Below, piece after piece: positions 11,788 through 23,282 of a stretch of DNA of 64,000 nt (position 1 is its first letter; the number at the start of each line of letters is the position of its first letter). Below the pieces are notes generated by a model. It was not told where the DNA came from, ran no database searches, and worked only from the letters and a program-made list of their open reading frames with translations. A program made the translations under genes and the position numbers. This DNA comes from Amoebophrya sp. A120 (lineage: Eukaryota; Sar; Dinophyceae; Syndiniales; Amoebophryaceae), in the NCBI GenBank assembly GCA_905178155.1, contig CAJINV010000004.1, positions 3,691,320 through 3,755,319 of the forward strand, written 5' to 3'.

Positions 11788-12686
11788 ATGAAACTGAATA
11801 ACAAGGACAGTTTCGAGCTATCTTTTGACTGCGCGCTGTTCTACTTAGTTCCACCGGTGGACGCACAAAAATCGCAAAATTTCGAATCCGTGTCCATTTC
11901 CAGGCCTTCTTTCCTCTTCGGCCGTTTACGCGCGACAGCTCGCTGGGCGACAAGCCGTGGTATTTGTGCTTCGCGGCGACGGCGCTGCGCGAGGTGGAAA
12001 TCGGGATTGCGGAGTGTGTGGGACGGAGTTGGCTCTGCTACGAGCAGTACTACAAGTATCCACCGAAGGAGTTGCGAAATCTCGAAATCCTTCAGCAACA
12101 GGCAAGTAGAACAGCATCGTCTTCGCCGCATAGGACGGCTTGAGCAGGAAGGCGTTTCTTACGCAAGAAACGAGTGGGCAATCAAAAGGACGTATGCTCT
12201 ACCGAAATTTGACGAAACACGAACATTCCGGCTACTTGAAAGAGTTCCGCGCCGTCGTGTTTTTCAACATACGAGTAGTTCAAATTCATGCATGATTTGT
12301 TGGCTTCGATTCTCGATGTAGTAATCAGGCACTAGTACCAAACCACCACACTCTTGTGTAATCGGTTCTCAACACAAGCAAACGGTTCATTCGGTCTGAC
12401 GAATTCCGAAAGACGAGGTCTGTTTTGATCCAACAGCAGCATCTTTACTGCATCACGACGCAAGAACATCTCACCTAACCTGAGTTTTTTCGAGTTCCTT
12501 GTGATAGATACATCAGAAAACGCTCCTTTAGTAGGAAGTTCACGTTCAAATCCAATTCATTGCCATTTTGTTAGGAGGAGCATCACAGTGGCCTTTCCTA
12601 TTCGGCGCACCGCGCGAAAGGAGTTGATCGACTTGAACTGCGATACTGAAGATACTACTAACTTTTACACATTATTCCAGTACTAG
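11788..12686 (+). CDS. Small protein of unknown function, first exon uncertain
   Basis: Two exons are well supported. Exon 11904-12105 encodes AFFPLRPFTRDSSLGDKPWY and RSWLCYEQYYKYPPKELRNL. Exon 12589-12686 encodes AFPIRRTARKELIDL and ends in a stop. A GT-AG intron with matching phase joins them. The 5' exon is unclear: the ATG at 11788 can be linked by a very short intron of about 50 bp, but donor sites are weak. The product would be about 110-125 residues. I recognise no family. Its start lies just after the TCP11-like stop. Confidence 0.5.
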
Positions 12687-12741
12687 CTTGCCCTTCACTT
12701 CTCTACTTTTTTGAGAACACCAGCAGCACGTAAGGGAAAAA

Positions 12742-13848
12742 ATGACCACGAAAACGCTGCTGACGCTGGGCTTCGTACTGCACGCTTTTGCGGAGATTGT
12801 CTTCGCGACGTGGTTCATCCTGGACCCCATCGGCATGGCCAAAGCGCGCGGAAACACCCCGTCGCCGGAATTCACGAGGAGCTTGGGCATCCACATTGGT
12901 TGCCTCGGCCTGTTGGGCGTTCTGTTCCTCCCCGATGTTTTCAAGTTCAAAAAAGGAGCGACTGCATCCACCGGAACAAATTCGAGCAGCTCTACCAGCA
13001 TTATATCGCGGGTTACGGCGGCGTTTCTGTTTTTTCACGGTGTCACGTTGCTGCGAGTTTATTTCTCGGCGAAGTACAACTCCAGTAGTGCTGCGACCTC
13101 CATGCTATCCGTGATTCTGGCCACGATACAGAGCCCCGTGGTGATGCTGCACCTACCGATCTTTTTGTTCTTGCTCGCCGGAGCGATCTGGACCTTGGAG
13201 ATGTTTGGAAAGCGAAAATCGCAAACAACATTCGCGCCTATCTCCGAGTTCCGCAGCTTGATGTTCAAAACGACCGAGGCCGTCGTGCACTTGAATCAGA
13301 ATCCCGTCCCATTATATCTGTACGTCGTTTACCTTCCGCACATTGTCCTCCTCCTGGGCGATGCGTACGTGCAACTTTTCCAGCCGGGTTTCGCTCCGGG
13401 GATCAGCAAGGTCGCACCGTCTCCGGATTCTCAGCCCCCGCTGGGGGTCGCGCTGGCGACCCTTGGACTGGTCGCGGTGCTGTTTTTACCGGCTATTTTT
13501 GTCCTCGCGCGGCAGCAGGAGGACGGTGAGGAGGCAAAGGAAAACCAAAAAAGCCTTTCAAAACTGAATTTCCTCTCTATGTTCTACCACTTCGCCATGG
13601 ATCTGAAATTGGCAATTCAGGACGGACAAGATTTGAAGATTCTCGAATTCCGGTTTCTGAGCCACTTCCTGCTCGGTCTCGGCTTTGCCTGGTACGTGTA
13701 TGAATCGGTGGTGAAGAGTAGAGGCCGGATGTTGAGCAGCGCGGGAGGCAAGGCGCGGAGTAAATCTTCGGGGAAAAAGAGAGGCAGAAGTGCTGCGTCA
13801 GCAGGTCGCAAAAATTCGCGGTCGGCGAGCGGGAAGAAGAAAAAGTAG
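12742..13848 (+). CDS. Multipass membrane protein with internal duplication
   Basis: An uninterrupted 368-residue frame with at least seven hydrophobic segments and a basic Ser/Lys/Arg-rich tail of about 45 residues ending KKKK. The two halves resemble each other: GIHIGCLGLLGVLFLPDVF in the first corresponds to VALATLGLVAVLFLPAIF in the second, followed in both by a hydrophilic loop and then a His-containing helix. This suggests an ancestral duplication of a three- to four-helix unit. A Ser-rich loop near residues 75-90 is probably cytosolic or lumenal linker. No transporter signature is recognised. The ATG follows a purine-rich stretch and is the first in frame. Confidence 0.75.
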   Translation: MTTKTLLTLGFVLHAFAEIVFATWFILDPIGMAKARGNTPSPEFTRSLGIHIGCLGLLGVLFLPDVFKFKKGATASTGTNSSSSTSIISRVTAAFLFFHGVTLLRVYFSAKYNSSSAATSMLSVILATIQSPVVMLHLPIFLFLLAGAIWTLEMFGKRKSQTTFAPISEFRSLMFKTTEAVVHLNQNPVPLYLYVVYLPHIVLLLGDAYVQLFQPGFAPGISKVAPSPDSQPPLGVALATLGLVAVLFLPAIFVLARQQEDGEEAKENQKSLSKLNFLSMFYHFAMDLKLAIQDGQDLKILEFRFLSHFLLGLGFAWYVYESVVKSRGRMLSSAGGKARSKSSGKKRGRSAASAGRKNSRSASGKKKK

Positions 13849-15642
13849 TGTTTGCGCATCAACACCCATGCGCAGGTAGATCATGGTGCAAGGACTGCGG
13901 GCCCGACTGCCGCATTTGCACCGTAAAAATAGAGTTAAAGAAAAATACAATTCTTGCGTTTCTAGGGCTGTTTTGATAAATTTGCAAAAGATTTGGTTTT
14001 TCTTGAAAGAATTCAACCTGGATCAAGGCCTTACAATGGAGAGTACGATACGTAAGTGGTGTAACTGTAAGATGATAATTATTAAACTTAAAGCGTATTT
14101 TGCTGCGCTCCATCTCCATGTCGTCATTTGAAACGGCTTTGATGTTGTATGATGAAAACGCCGGTACCTGAGTGTGATTTAAATGAGCACCTTCCATGCT
14201 ATTCTTAGTACAACCAGGGCTGAGCTGCAAACAAGGCCGAGGATTGCAGGTCGACGAAGATATGATGTTCGTAAATCTTCTAGTGAAAAATCGCGGGGAG
14301 CGAGTTTGACGAGGAGGTCAACCTTAGCTATATCTCGAGAGACGGATCTTCGTGATCGATGGTTTGATGAGAGGTTGGGGATTAAAGAAGTCGTATCATT
14401 GTTGCTCGGAGAGACCACCTTCACGTTCTATCTCAAGCTCGTGTGGTTCGTGAGAGCATGAAGAGACTCGTTGTGGATATGATAACTTTGAGTTGTAGTT
14501 TCTACTTCGCGACATCGTGTCTGGTAGTTCCATGCAGCATGGCAAGTTTGCGGAATTCGAATACGAAACTTTTATTTCCCACTGTAACTCTATCTCTGCG
14601 TCTGCGATAGAGTTGGAGAAAATCGTATACGGGAACAAAAGGTCGATTCTTTTTTTGAAAGAAATAGAGCGTTCTCTACTACTTCTCGCGGCTACTACAG
14701 CTCCAGCGCACTCCCCTCAACGCCCGAGATTGCGCGGCTACTGCATTCGCGCGCACGATCGGAGGTGATACTTAGCAACCTGGTGACGGACGTTAGCGGG
14801 ACGATTCGTGGGTTACCTGCAACACGTTCAACCGGGCGGTCGGAGTTTTAGCTAGTTCCAGGGCCAGCTTTTCTACTACACAGGAGAGGTAGACACAACT
14901 CGTCCATAATTAGTTCCTGATCGGCGCCGAAAGAACTTCGTTACAAGTGTTCTCCGCTCTGTTCGCCGAGGCGGCGTCGCAATCAGGGCGATCAGCGGAA
15001 GGACGAAAAGGTGAGGGCAACAGCACCGTGCGAGCGACAATCAGGTGTAGTGCTGTCGTGTGTTGGCAGGAAAGAGAGCGCGACAGGAGCAAGAACCGGG
15101 AAAACAAAGCGATAAACGTCGTCTTGCAAAACGCTTGAGCAGCCGCGTGTTGATCTGCCTGGACCTCGACATCTCGCCACGACATCTTGTACGAAAAGCA
15201 GAACTAGGGTCCTGCTTTTTTTACGACGCAGAAGTCGCGCAGGTAAAGTGCATCGATCTGCGTCGTCGTGCGGGGAAGCGGAGCAGCAAGCTTGGTCGAA
15301 GAAGAAGTACTTCCACCAAAAGGCGCGTCTCGCTACGACCACTTTCTTCTCTTGAGGAGCGGCAAAGACGGCTAAAGCAGGAGGAACCGCGGTTGGAGTG
15401 GAGCGAGCGTGAAAGAACAGTGCTGGACCGTAACCGAATTATTTCACGCGGCTCCTGCAGGTCGTGCTCGCCCGAACGGGAACGCGTACAGTCGCCGACT
15501 GCAATTTTATTTGCAACGAGTACCACGAAGACGAGGACCAGGTGAACTTTCTCTGAAAAAACACTTTTACTCCGGACGTTTCTTTCCGTTGCAGCTAGTG
15601 GCAGGGAAAACGAAATAAAGCAACAACAAACCCACTACCACC
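13849..15642. other. Intergenic, no gene supported
   Basis: Several open frames of 80-160 codons exist on both strands, but they overlap, lack family features and have no consistent splice sites. A 9-bp-stem hairpin lies at 14586-14614. Nothing else was recognised. Confidence 0.4.
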
Positions 15643-18141
15643 ATGGAGGAGCCAATCGATAGTCAGGCGGAGGAGGAAGAGGAGGAGAAGGAGACGAGGT
15701 CACAGCAGCTCGCACGACTGAACCCACTGCTGTTGGAGGCAAGCAGGAAAAATGTCACCTCGGAAATACTCTCGCTCATCGAGGAGATGGCGGACCCATG
15801 CGTCGAAGATTCAAATCAGTACTAAGTGATGTTTTTTTAGTTCAGACTACCTGAATGATCTTGATGATGATAAGCTCAGTTCAGAGAAGAAAGTAAAAAC
15901 GCTTTCCCTGTACTAAGAACAAACCAACCGCAACTACAGGTGGTCACCACTAATGTGGGCGTCGAACCACGGTAACGAACCAGTAGTGCGGTCGCTGCTC
16001 GAGCAAAACTGCCACGCCACTTACCAGCAGAGCGCGCACACGCGAAGAAAATGCACGCCGCTCCACTGGGCCGCGTTCCGCGGTCACCTCAAGGTGTGCT
16101 GGCTGTTGCTGAAGCAGAAAATATCGCCCCTGGAGGTGGACGCGTTGGGGAATACGGTGCTGCACCAGGCGGCGGCGGGAGGCTCACTCGAGGTCACCAG
16201 CGCCATTCTCAGCCAGGGAGCAGACGTAGGAGTTTGTTTCGCACAGGCTTGAATTCTCTTTCTCATTTCAGGCGTGATGAAGATGACTCTCGAATTAATA
16301 TTCCAAGGAAGAAGAAGATGAGCGAATTTCAACAGCTGGGTGGACTTTACTTCGCAGAGGAACTTACTAGATTAATCTACCAGGTCTTCAAATTGAACAA
16401 ACGGGGGCACACGCCTTTCGACATGTGCACGGTGGTCCCGGTGCAAAAACTCCTGAAGCACTGCATGATGGCGCCCACGTGTCACATCTCCGGGCGGGGC
16501 TTTTCCTCGACCGTATTACGCTTCCTCTGCTCCTGGACACACGTGTTAGTCTGCCGCGAAGCATGCAGCCGGATGTGGGCGTTTGAAAACCCAACGAAAA
16601 CGGAGCGGGAGCAGCCGATGACACTGGCCAAGGACGCCAAGGACATAGTCGACCACGCAGAGATGCTCTTGGAGAAGAGCACCGCCAGCGGAAAATTAGA
16701 AGACGTATTTTCGTATTTGTAGCAGAAGTTGTATACTTGAATTGAATGGGTATGGGTATGGGATCGAAGTACTCTCTGCATGCAAGAATGCCAATGCTTT
16801 CCGTTCAACAACATCGTCTGTCGGTCTTGGCAAAATCCTGTAACCATAGCCGCAACATCTTCCCCAGGTAATAGCCGCACTAGACAACGCAGAAGGCAAG
16901 CCCGTGGACTGCAAGATAAAGCAAACGGCAAAGAAGCTGCGACAAAAGCTCGAAAGCACAATAAGACTAAAGGAGGCCATGGCAAACAAAAGCATCATCA
17001 AGAATGACGGTATAATTGATTCGCTCGGGTTTGTCTTTGTGATGTGGGCATAACTGCTGCTTCGATTCATTTGACTCTTAATAGAGAAACGCACACCAGT
17101 TCTTGTAGCGGTACATGGTATAACGTCGACTTACATGACACGACATGAATCCAACATACTACACAACAGTCGCGGAAATCATAGAAGCAGACGCACTGGT
17201 GATGGCAGCCGAGAACCTCGCCCGCGCCATTCAGGATGCCATCCGAAGGAGAGTAGAGAAGCCGCTGACGGACGAAGCTGCGAATTTGCGAAGGCGACTG
17301 CTGTGCGAGGCGAGCTTGACCAGATACTTTCGTGCAACACGTATTGAACCTTTGAGTGCTTTTGCACTTTGCTGACGCAGTTTAGAAAACATGAGATGAT
17401 TCATTTTTCCAGGAAAATAAAGCAAAAACGGGACAAAAAACCAAAACAGCAAAATTAACCGTCGGCTACATCCGGTATTTTCAAGAGTTGATAGACACGT
17501 GCGAGCGGGAAGCCGGGAACAAGCACTTGCTGACGCTCTCAACTGCCATGAGAAAAAGGTGCGAATTTATTTGCGGTTTCGCTGGTGCATAGCGTTTGGC
17601 TGTGGTCATGACATGATTTTGCGCAGATTTTTTGTGGTGCATGAGCATGACAAAGTACAGTATTACCACGAACACTTTGAACTAATCAGGATATCGGCGG
17701 AGCGAGAAATGACCCTGAAGTTCGACGAAGTGGAGCATTTGTGCCTGCTGTCCAGTATCACCGAAGTACCACCGGAGGACAAGAAATATCCGAGTTGGAT
17801 TGAAGGTATGGATACGGGTCTTTTTGTATGCTGGAAATGAAACGTGCATGCCAGGTCTACTACTTTCTTACAACACTGACTTCGTCGCAAGAATGAGTAC
17901 AATTATCGGGGCAACTGAAGTGGACAAAATTCTTCTATTCTCAGATGTGGAAGTTTTCTCTGGCTTCCAGGAGCAGTACGTGAAGGACGTCGAGTACGGG
18001 CGGGAAACCGAATCCTCCCCGGAGCTCATCGAGAAGTGCGAGAAACAGCTGGCGATTCTGGAGGACCTGCTCATCGAACAGCGGCAGATCTTGGAGGAGG
18101 TGAACTTGAAAAAGAAGAAGGGGAAGAAGAGCAAAAAGTGA
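15643..18141 (+). CDS. Ankyrin-repeat and coiled-coil protein
   Basis: Eight exons with GT-AG introns give an exact frame of 514 residues: 15643-15818, 15940-16225, 16384-16704, 16868-17009, 17170-17340, 17423-17558, 17690-17805 and 17945-18141. An acidic N-terminus (EEEEEEKE) precedes ankyrin repeats at about residues 58-165, seen as SPLMWASNHGNEPVVRSLLE, TPLHWAAFRGHLKVCWLLL, NTVLHQAAAGGSLEVTSAIL and HTPFDMCTV. The rest is helical and coiled-coil-like, ending in a Lys-rich tail (KKKKGKKSKK). Ankyrin repeats bind partner proteins; the partner here is unknown. The acceptor of exon 6 (AAAG/CA) is weak but is the one that keeps the frame. No introner interrupts this gene, though the intron at 17559-17689 contains the introner-type motif GCATGACA. 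Confidence 0.85.
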
Positions 18142-19098
18142 AACTACAACCATCGTCAGAGGATTTCTTTGATGTGTCTCCTCGCTTCTTCACCTCATTC
18201 ATCACATTCTTCCGTCGCATTACTTCTCCACTGTCGTATTGTCACAAAAGTCACAATTCTAAGTCTAATCGAAAGCAAACGAAACTGGTGAATACAATAG
18301 CCACGAAAATAAAAGCAATTCTCTTTGCAAAGGAATTTTACGCTGAAGTCACACTAGAAAGCAAAAGTCACAATTGGCTGGCCGCCCGATAAGATGATTT
18401 ATTTTCACTTGTATGTAATAACAGAGCAGACGCGGGAGCAGAGAACACAATCGCTGTAAGAACTTGCGCTTTGTAGAAATTGAAATTAAGATATCAGTAA
18501 CCGCACTGGTTCAAACAATAGCTAGGTTTTGCCGATGCAAACCGCATGCCCAACTAAGTGTTCTTTCGGCCGTGCTGAGGCGCAATAAGGCGATCCATTT
18601 TACAGTGAGGACGGGACGACGTTGAGGGGGCGGCTTCTTCCCAGCCTACTTGTACACAAAACGAGATGAGTTAAGAGCCACTCAGGGGTGGAGCTTGGTC
18701 TTTGCGTCTGGAGTACTACTTCCATACTCAAAATTGATGAGCACGTGGAGTTTACTTTCTGACTGCCTTTGAACCGGTCATGGTTCTTGCAATGAAATTC
18801 AAGGTACAATAAAAAACGACTATATTAGGGGCGAGAACTCATCGTGTTCCTACGCAACGGAACGTGAAGAGGTGGCATGACAGTGCCTGCAAGGGAGGCA
18901 CTATGTACTACCACGACCCGGAAACTAAATGGGCAGCTTCACGATTAATAAAAGATGATCCTGCGTTTTAGTTGTCGCTGAAGCTGCAAAGCCTCTCTGC
19001 TTCTGGTGGATCAGAAGTCACGCTTTCCTTTTCCTGCGCCGCAGACCACCGAGCGCGGCAGCAAGGGTTTTTCCTGGCACAACGAGCTAGCGGCCAAC
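18142..19098. other. Intergenic, no gene seen
   Basis: No coding exon was recognised in this stretch. An ATG at 19006 is in frame with the next gene, so the true start of that gene could lie slightly upstream of the one chosen. Confidence 0.45.
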
Positions 19099-22000
19099 AT
19101 GACGCGGAAAAACAAGCAGGCTCTGCTCCTGCTGGGCGCGCAGCCTGCCATGGCGATCCACAAGGAGATGTTTACCACCAACGCGGTCTGCAGTGCGCAG
19201 TATTATTTTGAAAGCGATTATTTGTTTCAGTGAAAATGAAATTTTGTTTGTCTGTGCTGATGGTGAACAATCTCTTAGCCCATAATCGTTTTCCGTCTTC
19301 ACACACAACTATTCTAGTAAACGGAATCGAACTTCTATCAGGCACTGCATCAATCCGGTTTTCCCGGGTCTGGAGGACACCTACTTGAACGCCAAGAAGA
19401 AGTGGAGCTGCCAGATGCTGGAAGATGCCGCCGAGGGGGGCCTGGATTTTTGCAGCGGCGTCGTGAATTACAACCCCTCGCTACCCGTCCCCGCCACCTC
19501 AAAATCCGTGGCGGAGCTCGTGAAGCAGCAGGAACAGGAGGCCATGACCACGTTCTTCCTCCATTTGAACGCCATGGGGCTCGAGGCGTGGGACCACAGT
19601 CGACCCATGGACAGTATCGATCCCTGCATCCAGTCGGTCTGGCGGATGGCGTGTTACACCCACTTCCCGAAAGCACAGGTATACTACGAGGCTGGTTCTT
19701 TGATGCTGCTGGTTTCGTCGAGAAAATCAAGATTTTTTTTGTGATTTTTGCGTTTCTTCTTCGAGCATGAGAAGTAGAAGTTCACGTATTTGAATGATGC
19801 CTCGTCTGCATGACAAACATCAAGAACTCAAGAAAATCACGTTCTTCATCCTACTTCCCTACAGCAAGACTGCCAAAAGGATCAAGAAGTGGACTACGTC
19901 CGGCCCTGCCGCTCCTCTTGCTCGAACTACGTGAATTTCTGCGGTGTCACCTGCTGCGACGAGTCCGTTGCTTGCGTTTTCGAGCACAGCAAGGACATCG
20001 GCAACAACGAGGTCATCCAGACCGTCGGCTACAGTCCGCACGACGGACCGTCCATGTTCTGCACGGGGAGTGCCAGCGGCAAGTGGAGTACAAGTAGCAC
20101 GGCGTTTTTGGTCGGTCTTTTTGCTCTCTACCTCTTCTCCAGCTTCGGATTGGATGGTGGGAGCGGGAAAGCGAAAGCTTCATCTTCTTCCAGCAGACGA
20201 AGTTCAACAACGACCTCGCGTGCTGCTGGTTTTCATCGCTGGATGAACTTTTTCGCAACCTCGATTTTTTCGGGAGCGCTGTTCGGGCAGAATAGTTCGC
20301 AGATGAATCTAGTTTCCGCAGTGTCCACGACCAGCCTGAGCAATCGAGGTGTTCTTGCCCCGGCCGCGCAAGAGGAGACAGTGGCAGGAGTTGTAGCCAG
20401 TAGTACTGCGTCAACATCTTCATCGTCGTCGGGAGCAGGAGTAGAGGAGCAGCAAACAAACCAAAGGAAAGTGATACAACAAGAACTCGGCGCAGCAGCA
20501 GCTTCATCTGGCAAGGGTTTGTTGAACAAACTAGAAGCTGATCAGGATACTACAACTGCCTCCTCCACCGCGGCTGTAGTAAGTGGAGCGCAGCGCGAAG
20601 TGCCAGGTATTAAACTGTCTCTCTTGCAAACCGGGATATCTGCGGTCTCCAGAACGGCAGGGATTGCAGCGAGCAGCAGTAGTTTGGGCGAAGAAGGGGC
20701 ACCAGCAGCTCCAGGTGTGCCTGCGACCCAGCAAAATCTCCAAGTCGAGAATAGTAATCTTCTTCTTGCCACGTCGACCGCTGCAGAGAAGCGAGCCAGC
20801 ACTCAAATAACCTCGCCAGTAGTGTCATCGACCGACGTCGCGGGGGGAAACGGAAAGAAGGAGGAATCAGCAACAGCATCTTCGAGCACCAGGGGTGAAC
20901 AAAGTGGTGAAGCGCAAGAACATCTTCAAGAATCGCAGCAGCTTTCGCTGATGCAAACCGGAACCTCCATGCGGAAGAGCGGGAATATCATGGGGGAACA
21001 CACGGTGGGCAGCTGGCGCGCGAAGGAGGATTACCTGATCAAGTACTCCTACATTCTATGACAGTGCACAACTCCCCCTCCCCCTCATTTGTATAGCATG
21101 AACGGCAATACAAGCATCAGCAAGCGTGCCGGTTTTGCATGACAAATTTGCACTGGATTGTAAGTAGTACTGTTTGGGCTACCAGAACTTGTCATGCAAA
21201 CAGTGCCAAGAGGCACAAAGTGGATGGGGTATTTTGCATAACAAATGAGGGGGAGGGGGAGCTGTGCGCTGGCATACATTCCCCCGGGCGCCAGCGCGGC
21301 CCAGGCCCAGCTGAACAGTTGCGGGGACGCAAATCTAGCGCAAACCCTGCAATGCTCGGGACGCGGGGTTTGCAAGCCCTTCAACCCGGACAATATCCAG
21401 AATCCGACCAGCTTTTGCGAGTGCGATCGCGACTACGCAGGTAGTTAGAAGCTTGTCTTTTGTAGTACGTTTTTGCGGCGCTGTTTTGACGAGTTGTGAA
21501 GCGTTATTTATTATTCTGAAAATAGAATCGTATTTTGATTTTCAAGTAAAACCAAATGAACCCAGATCCGGAGTGTCGCACGAGAAGAAAGTCGCAAGTG
21601 GTCGCGTACGTGCTCAGCCTGTTTCTCGGTTTCCTGGGAGTGGACAAGTTTTACCTCGGGTACCCCATTGCCGGGGCCACCAAGCTCATCAGTCTGGGCG
21701 GCTTCGGTTTCTGGTGGGTAGCTGACATCGTGCACGTCGGAGCAGTATCAACTGTAAAAGTGTCTGGGTCTGGAAGAATGCAACTTGTGATGCTGCATTT
21801 GGATTCCAAAAAAAATCTGTATTGCATGAGTACCAAAGGAAGTGCCATTTTTGCTACGCTGAGAAGGCATTTGTCATGCGGAATACGCATCAAGAAGCCC
21901 TCAAAAAATCTGTATTGCTAGGGTATGCATCACAGACATCATGGCTCATGCAAAACGTGCATGACAAGTGTCAGAATCTTCCAGACCCAGACACTTTTAC

Positions 22001-22457
22001 ATTTGATAAGCAGCCCCAGTCTATGCGAGGGAGTACAGAATAAGACTAAAAGATTTGGTTTTGGGTGTGTACTTTCTGTCTATCATAGATTGGTGCCAAA
22101 AGCTGCGTGTTGTGCACCATTTTGTTTATCCTATTGGAGGTGATCTACAGATGCCGATGCTGATGCATTGAGTCGACTTGTATGTAAATGAACTTCTTCA
22201 GTTACCGTGTGGCGGCCAACCTTCCGCACTGGGCGTTTGTGGTGTCCAGCGTGCTGTTTTTCTCCATTCTCGGCTTCGTGATTGCGGGCTGCGTGACCGC
22301 CAGCCACCTGCGGGGCAAGCGACGCGCTGCGATGCTGTACCAGGCGCAGGAGGACGCGCAGAGCGGGGACTTCGTGGCCAGCCTGCCCGCGATGAAGAGC
22401 CGCCACTTCACCAACCCGACGGCGCCCCAGCCGCAGGTGGCGTTTCCCGGGGCGTGA
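19099..22457 (+). CDS. Cys-rich, EGF-like and TM2-domain membrane protein
   Basis: Seven exons give an exact 747-residue frame: 19099-19199, 19342-19678, 19865-21056, IE-06, 21282-21440, 21566-21745, IE-07, 22014-22032 and 22202-22457. The chosen ATG starts a signal peptide (MTRKNKQALLLLGAQPAMA). A Cys-rich region follows (RPCRSSCSNYVNFCGVTCC), then one hydrophobic segment and a long Ser/Ala linker. An EGF-like module (CSGRGVCKPF and FCECDRDYAG) lies near residues 560-596. A TM2 domain follows at about 600-656: VAYVLSLFLGFLGVDKFYLG and GGFGFWWVADIVH. A last hydrophobic helix (FVVSSVLFFSILGFVIAGCV) precedes a short tail. TM2 proteins sit in endomembranes or at the surface. Role here unknown. 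Confidence 0.85.
21057..21276. mobile_element. Introner IE-06, family D
   Basis: Inverted ends of about 36 bp contain CTCCCCCTCCCCCTCATTTG, bordered by TATG and CATA. The direct repeat is cattc. Excision joins KYSYI to PPGASAAQAQ just before the EGF-like module. GCATGACA occurs at 21137. Confidence 0.95.
21746..22008 (+). mobile_element. Introner IE-07, family A
   Basis: Inverted ends TATCAA.TGTAAAAGTGTC. The direct repeat is agcag. Excision joins DIVHVGA to APVYAR at the end of the TM2 domain. The interior is nearly the reverse complement of IE-10. Confidence 0.95.
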
Positions 22458-22929
22458 TTGTCAGTACCAAACGAGGGAGGAAGGAGGTCTGCAAAGGGGT
22501 TAGTACTATTCCGCGGGAAGAAGTTCTTGTAGGTGACATCAAAGAGATGACTTTGTCGACAAGCCGAACCTGTACAAATTTTACGTCGACGTCGTAACCG
22601 TGATTCACCTTTTCTTCTCGCTCTTTACTGCAGGAGCCTCGAAAACTTATAATTGGGGCGGAGAAGTTTCTCGACCTTATGTTGCTGAAACCAAAAAAGG
22701 AAAAGAAACCACAAACACATTTCACTGTTTATTTTTTCTCAACTCTTATTTTCGTATAACTCGTAACCGTATATTGTCCTCAAGTGTCTACGTTTCAAAA
22801 ATACAAGCTGGTTGTCGTGTCACAATTCGTAACAGAGCAAAGCCTATTCCAGGTTTCGGAGAATTTTTTTTCTTCAAAAAATGACACGGAATGAATGTTT
22901 TTCTTTTTCAAAAAAAAAAAAGCAAACAA
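22458..22929. other. Intergenic, no gene seen
   Basis: AT-rich stretch ending in poly-T and poly-A runs just before the next small gene. Nothing recognised. Confidence 0.4.
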
Positions 22930-23094
22930 ATGCGACACTGCGCACGTTGCAGCTGGTTTGAGGTGGAAGTGCAGCCGGGTAGCTGCAGATTTTGCGGCCG
23001 CGCTTGGTACAGACATGACGTGCAGCATATCCTCTATCGAGAGGTCTTGAGAGAGCAGGAGCGGCGAATGACAAACATATATAAGTTCCAATAA
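22930..23094 (+). CDS. Tiny zinc-ribbon-like protein
   Basis: A 54-residue frame starts MRHCARCSWFEVEV and has two Cys pairs, CARC and CRFC, spaced 14 residues apart, as in a four-Cys zinc ribbon. The C-terminal half is basic and helical (YREVLREQERRM). Similar small zinc-binding proteins often attach to transcription or translation machinery, but the family is not recognised. The ATG directly follows a poly-A stretch. The short length keeps confidence moderate. Confidence 0.5.
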   Translation: MRHCARCSWFEVEVQPGSCRFCGRAWYRHDVQHILYREVLREQERRMTNIYKFQ

Positions 23095-23282
23095 AAACGT
23101 TACATAAATAAATTTTGCAACCAAGAGCACTCATGTTGTTCTCTGCAAAAATTTCTGTGCTCCTGTTGCAGAATTTGACTGGTAGGGAACAAGAGGAAGA
23201 ACACGTCGAGCAGAACCGCAAGTAAAAGCTCGCTGTATTACATCGTCCGCCCACCAATTCCTAATCCTACGACAGAAGAACT

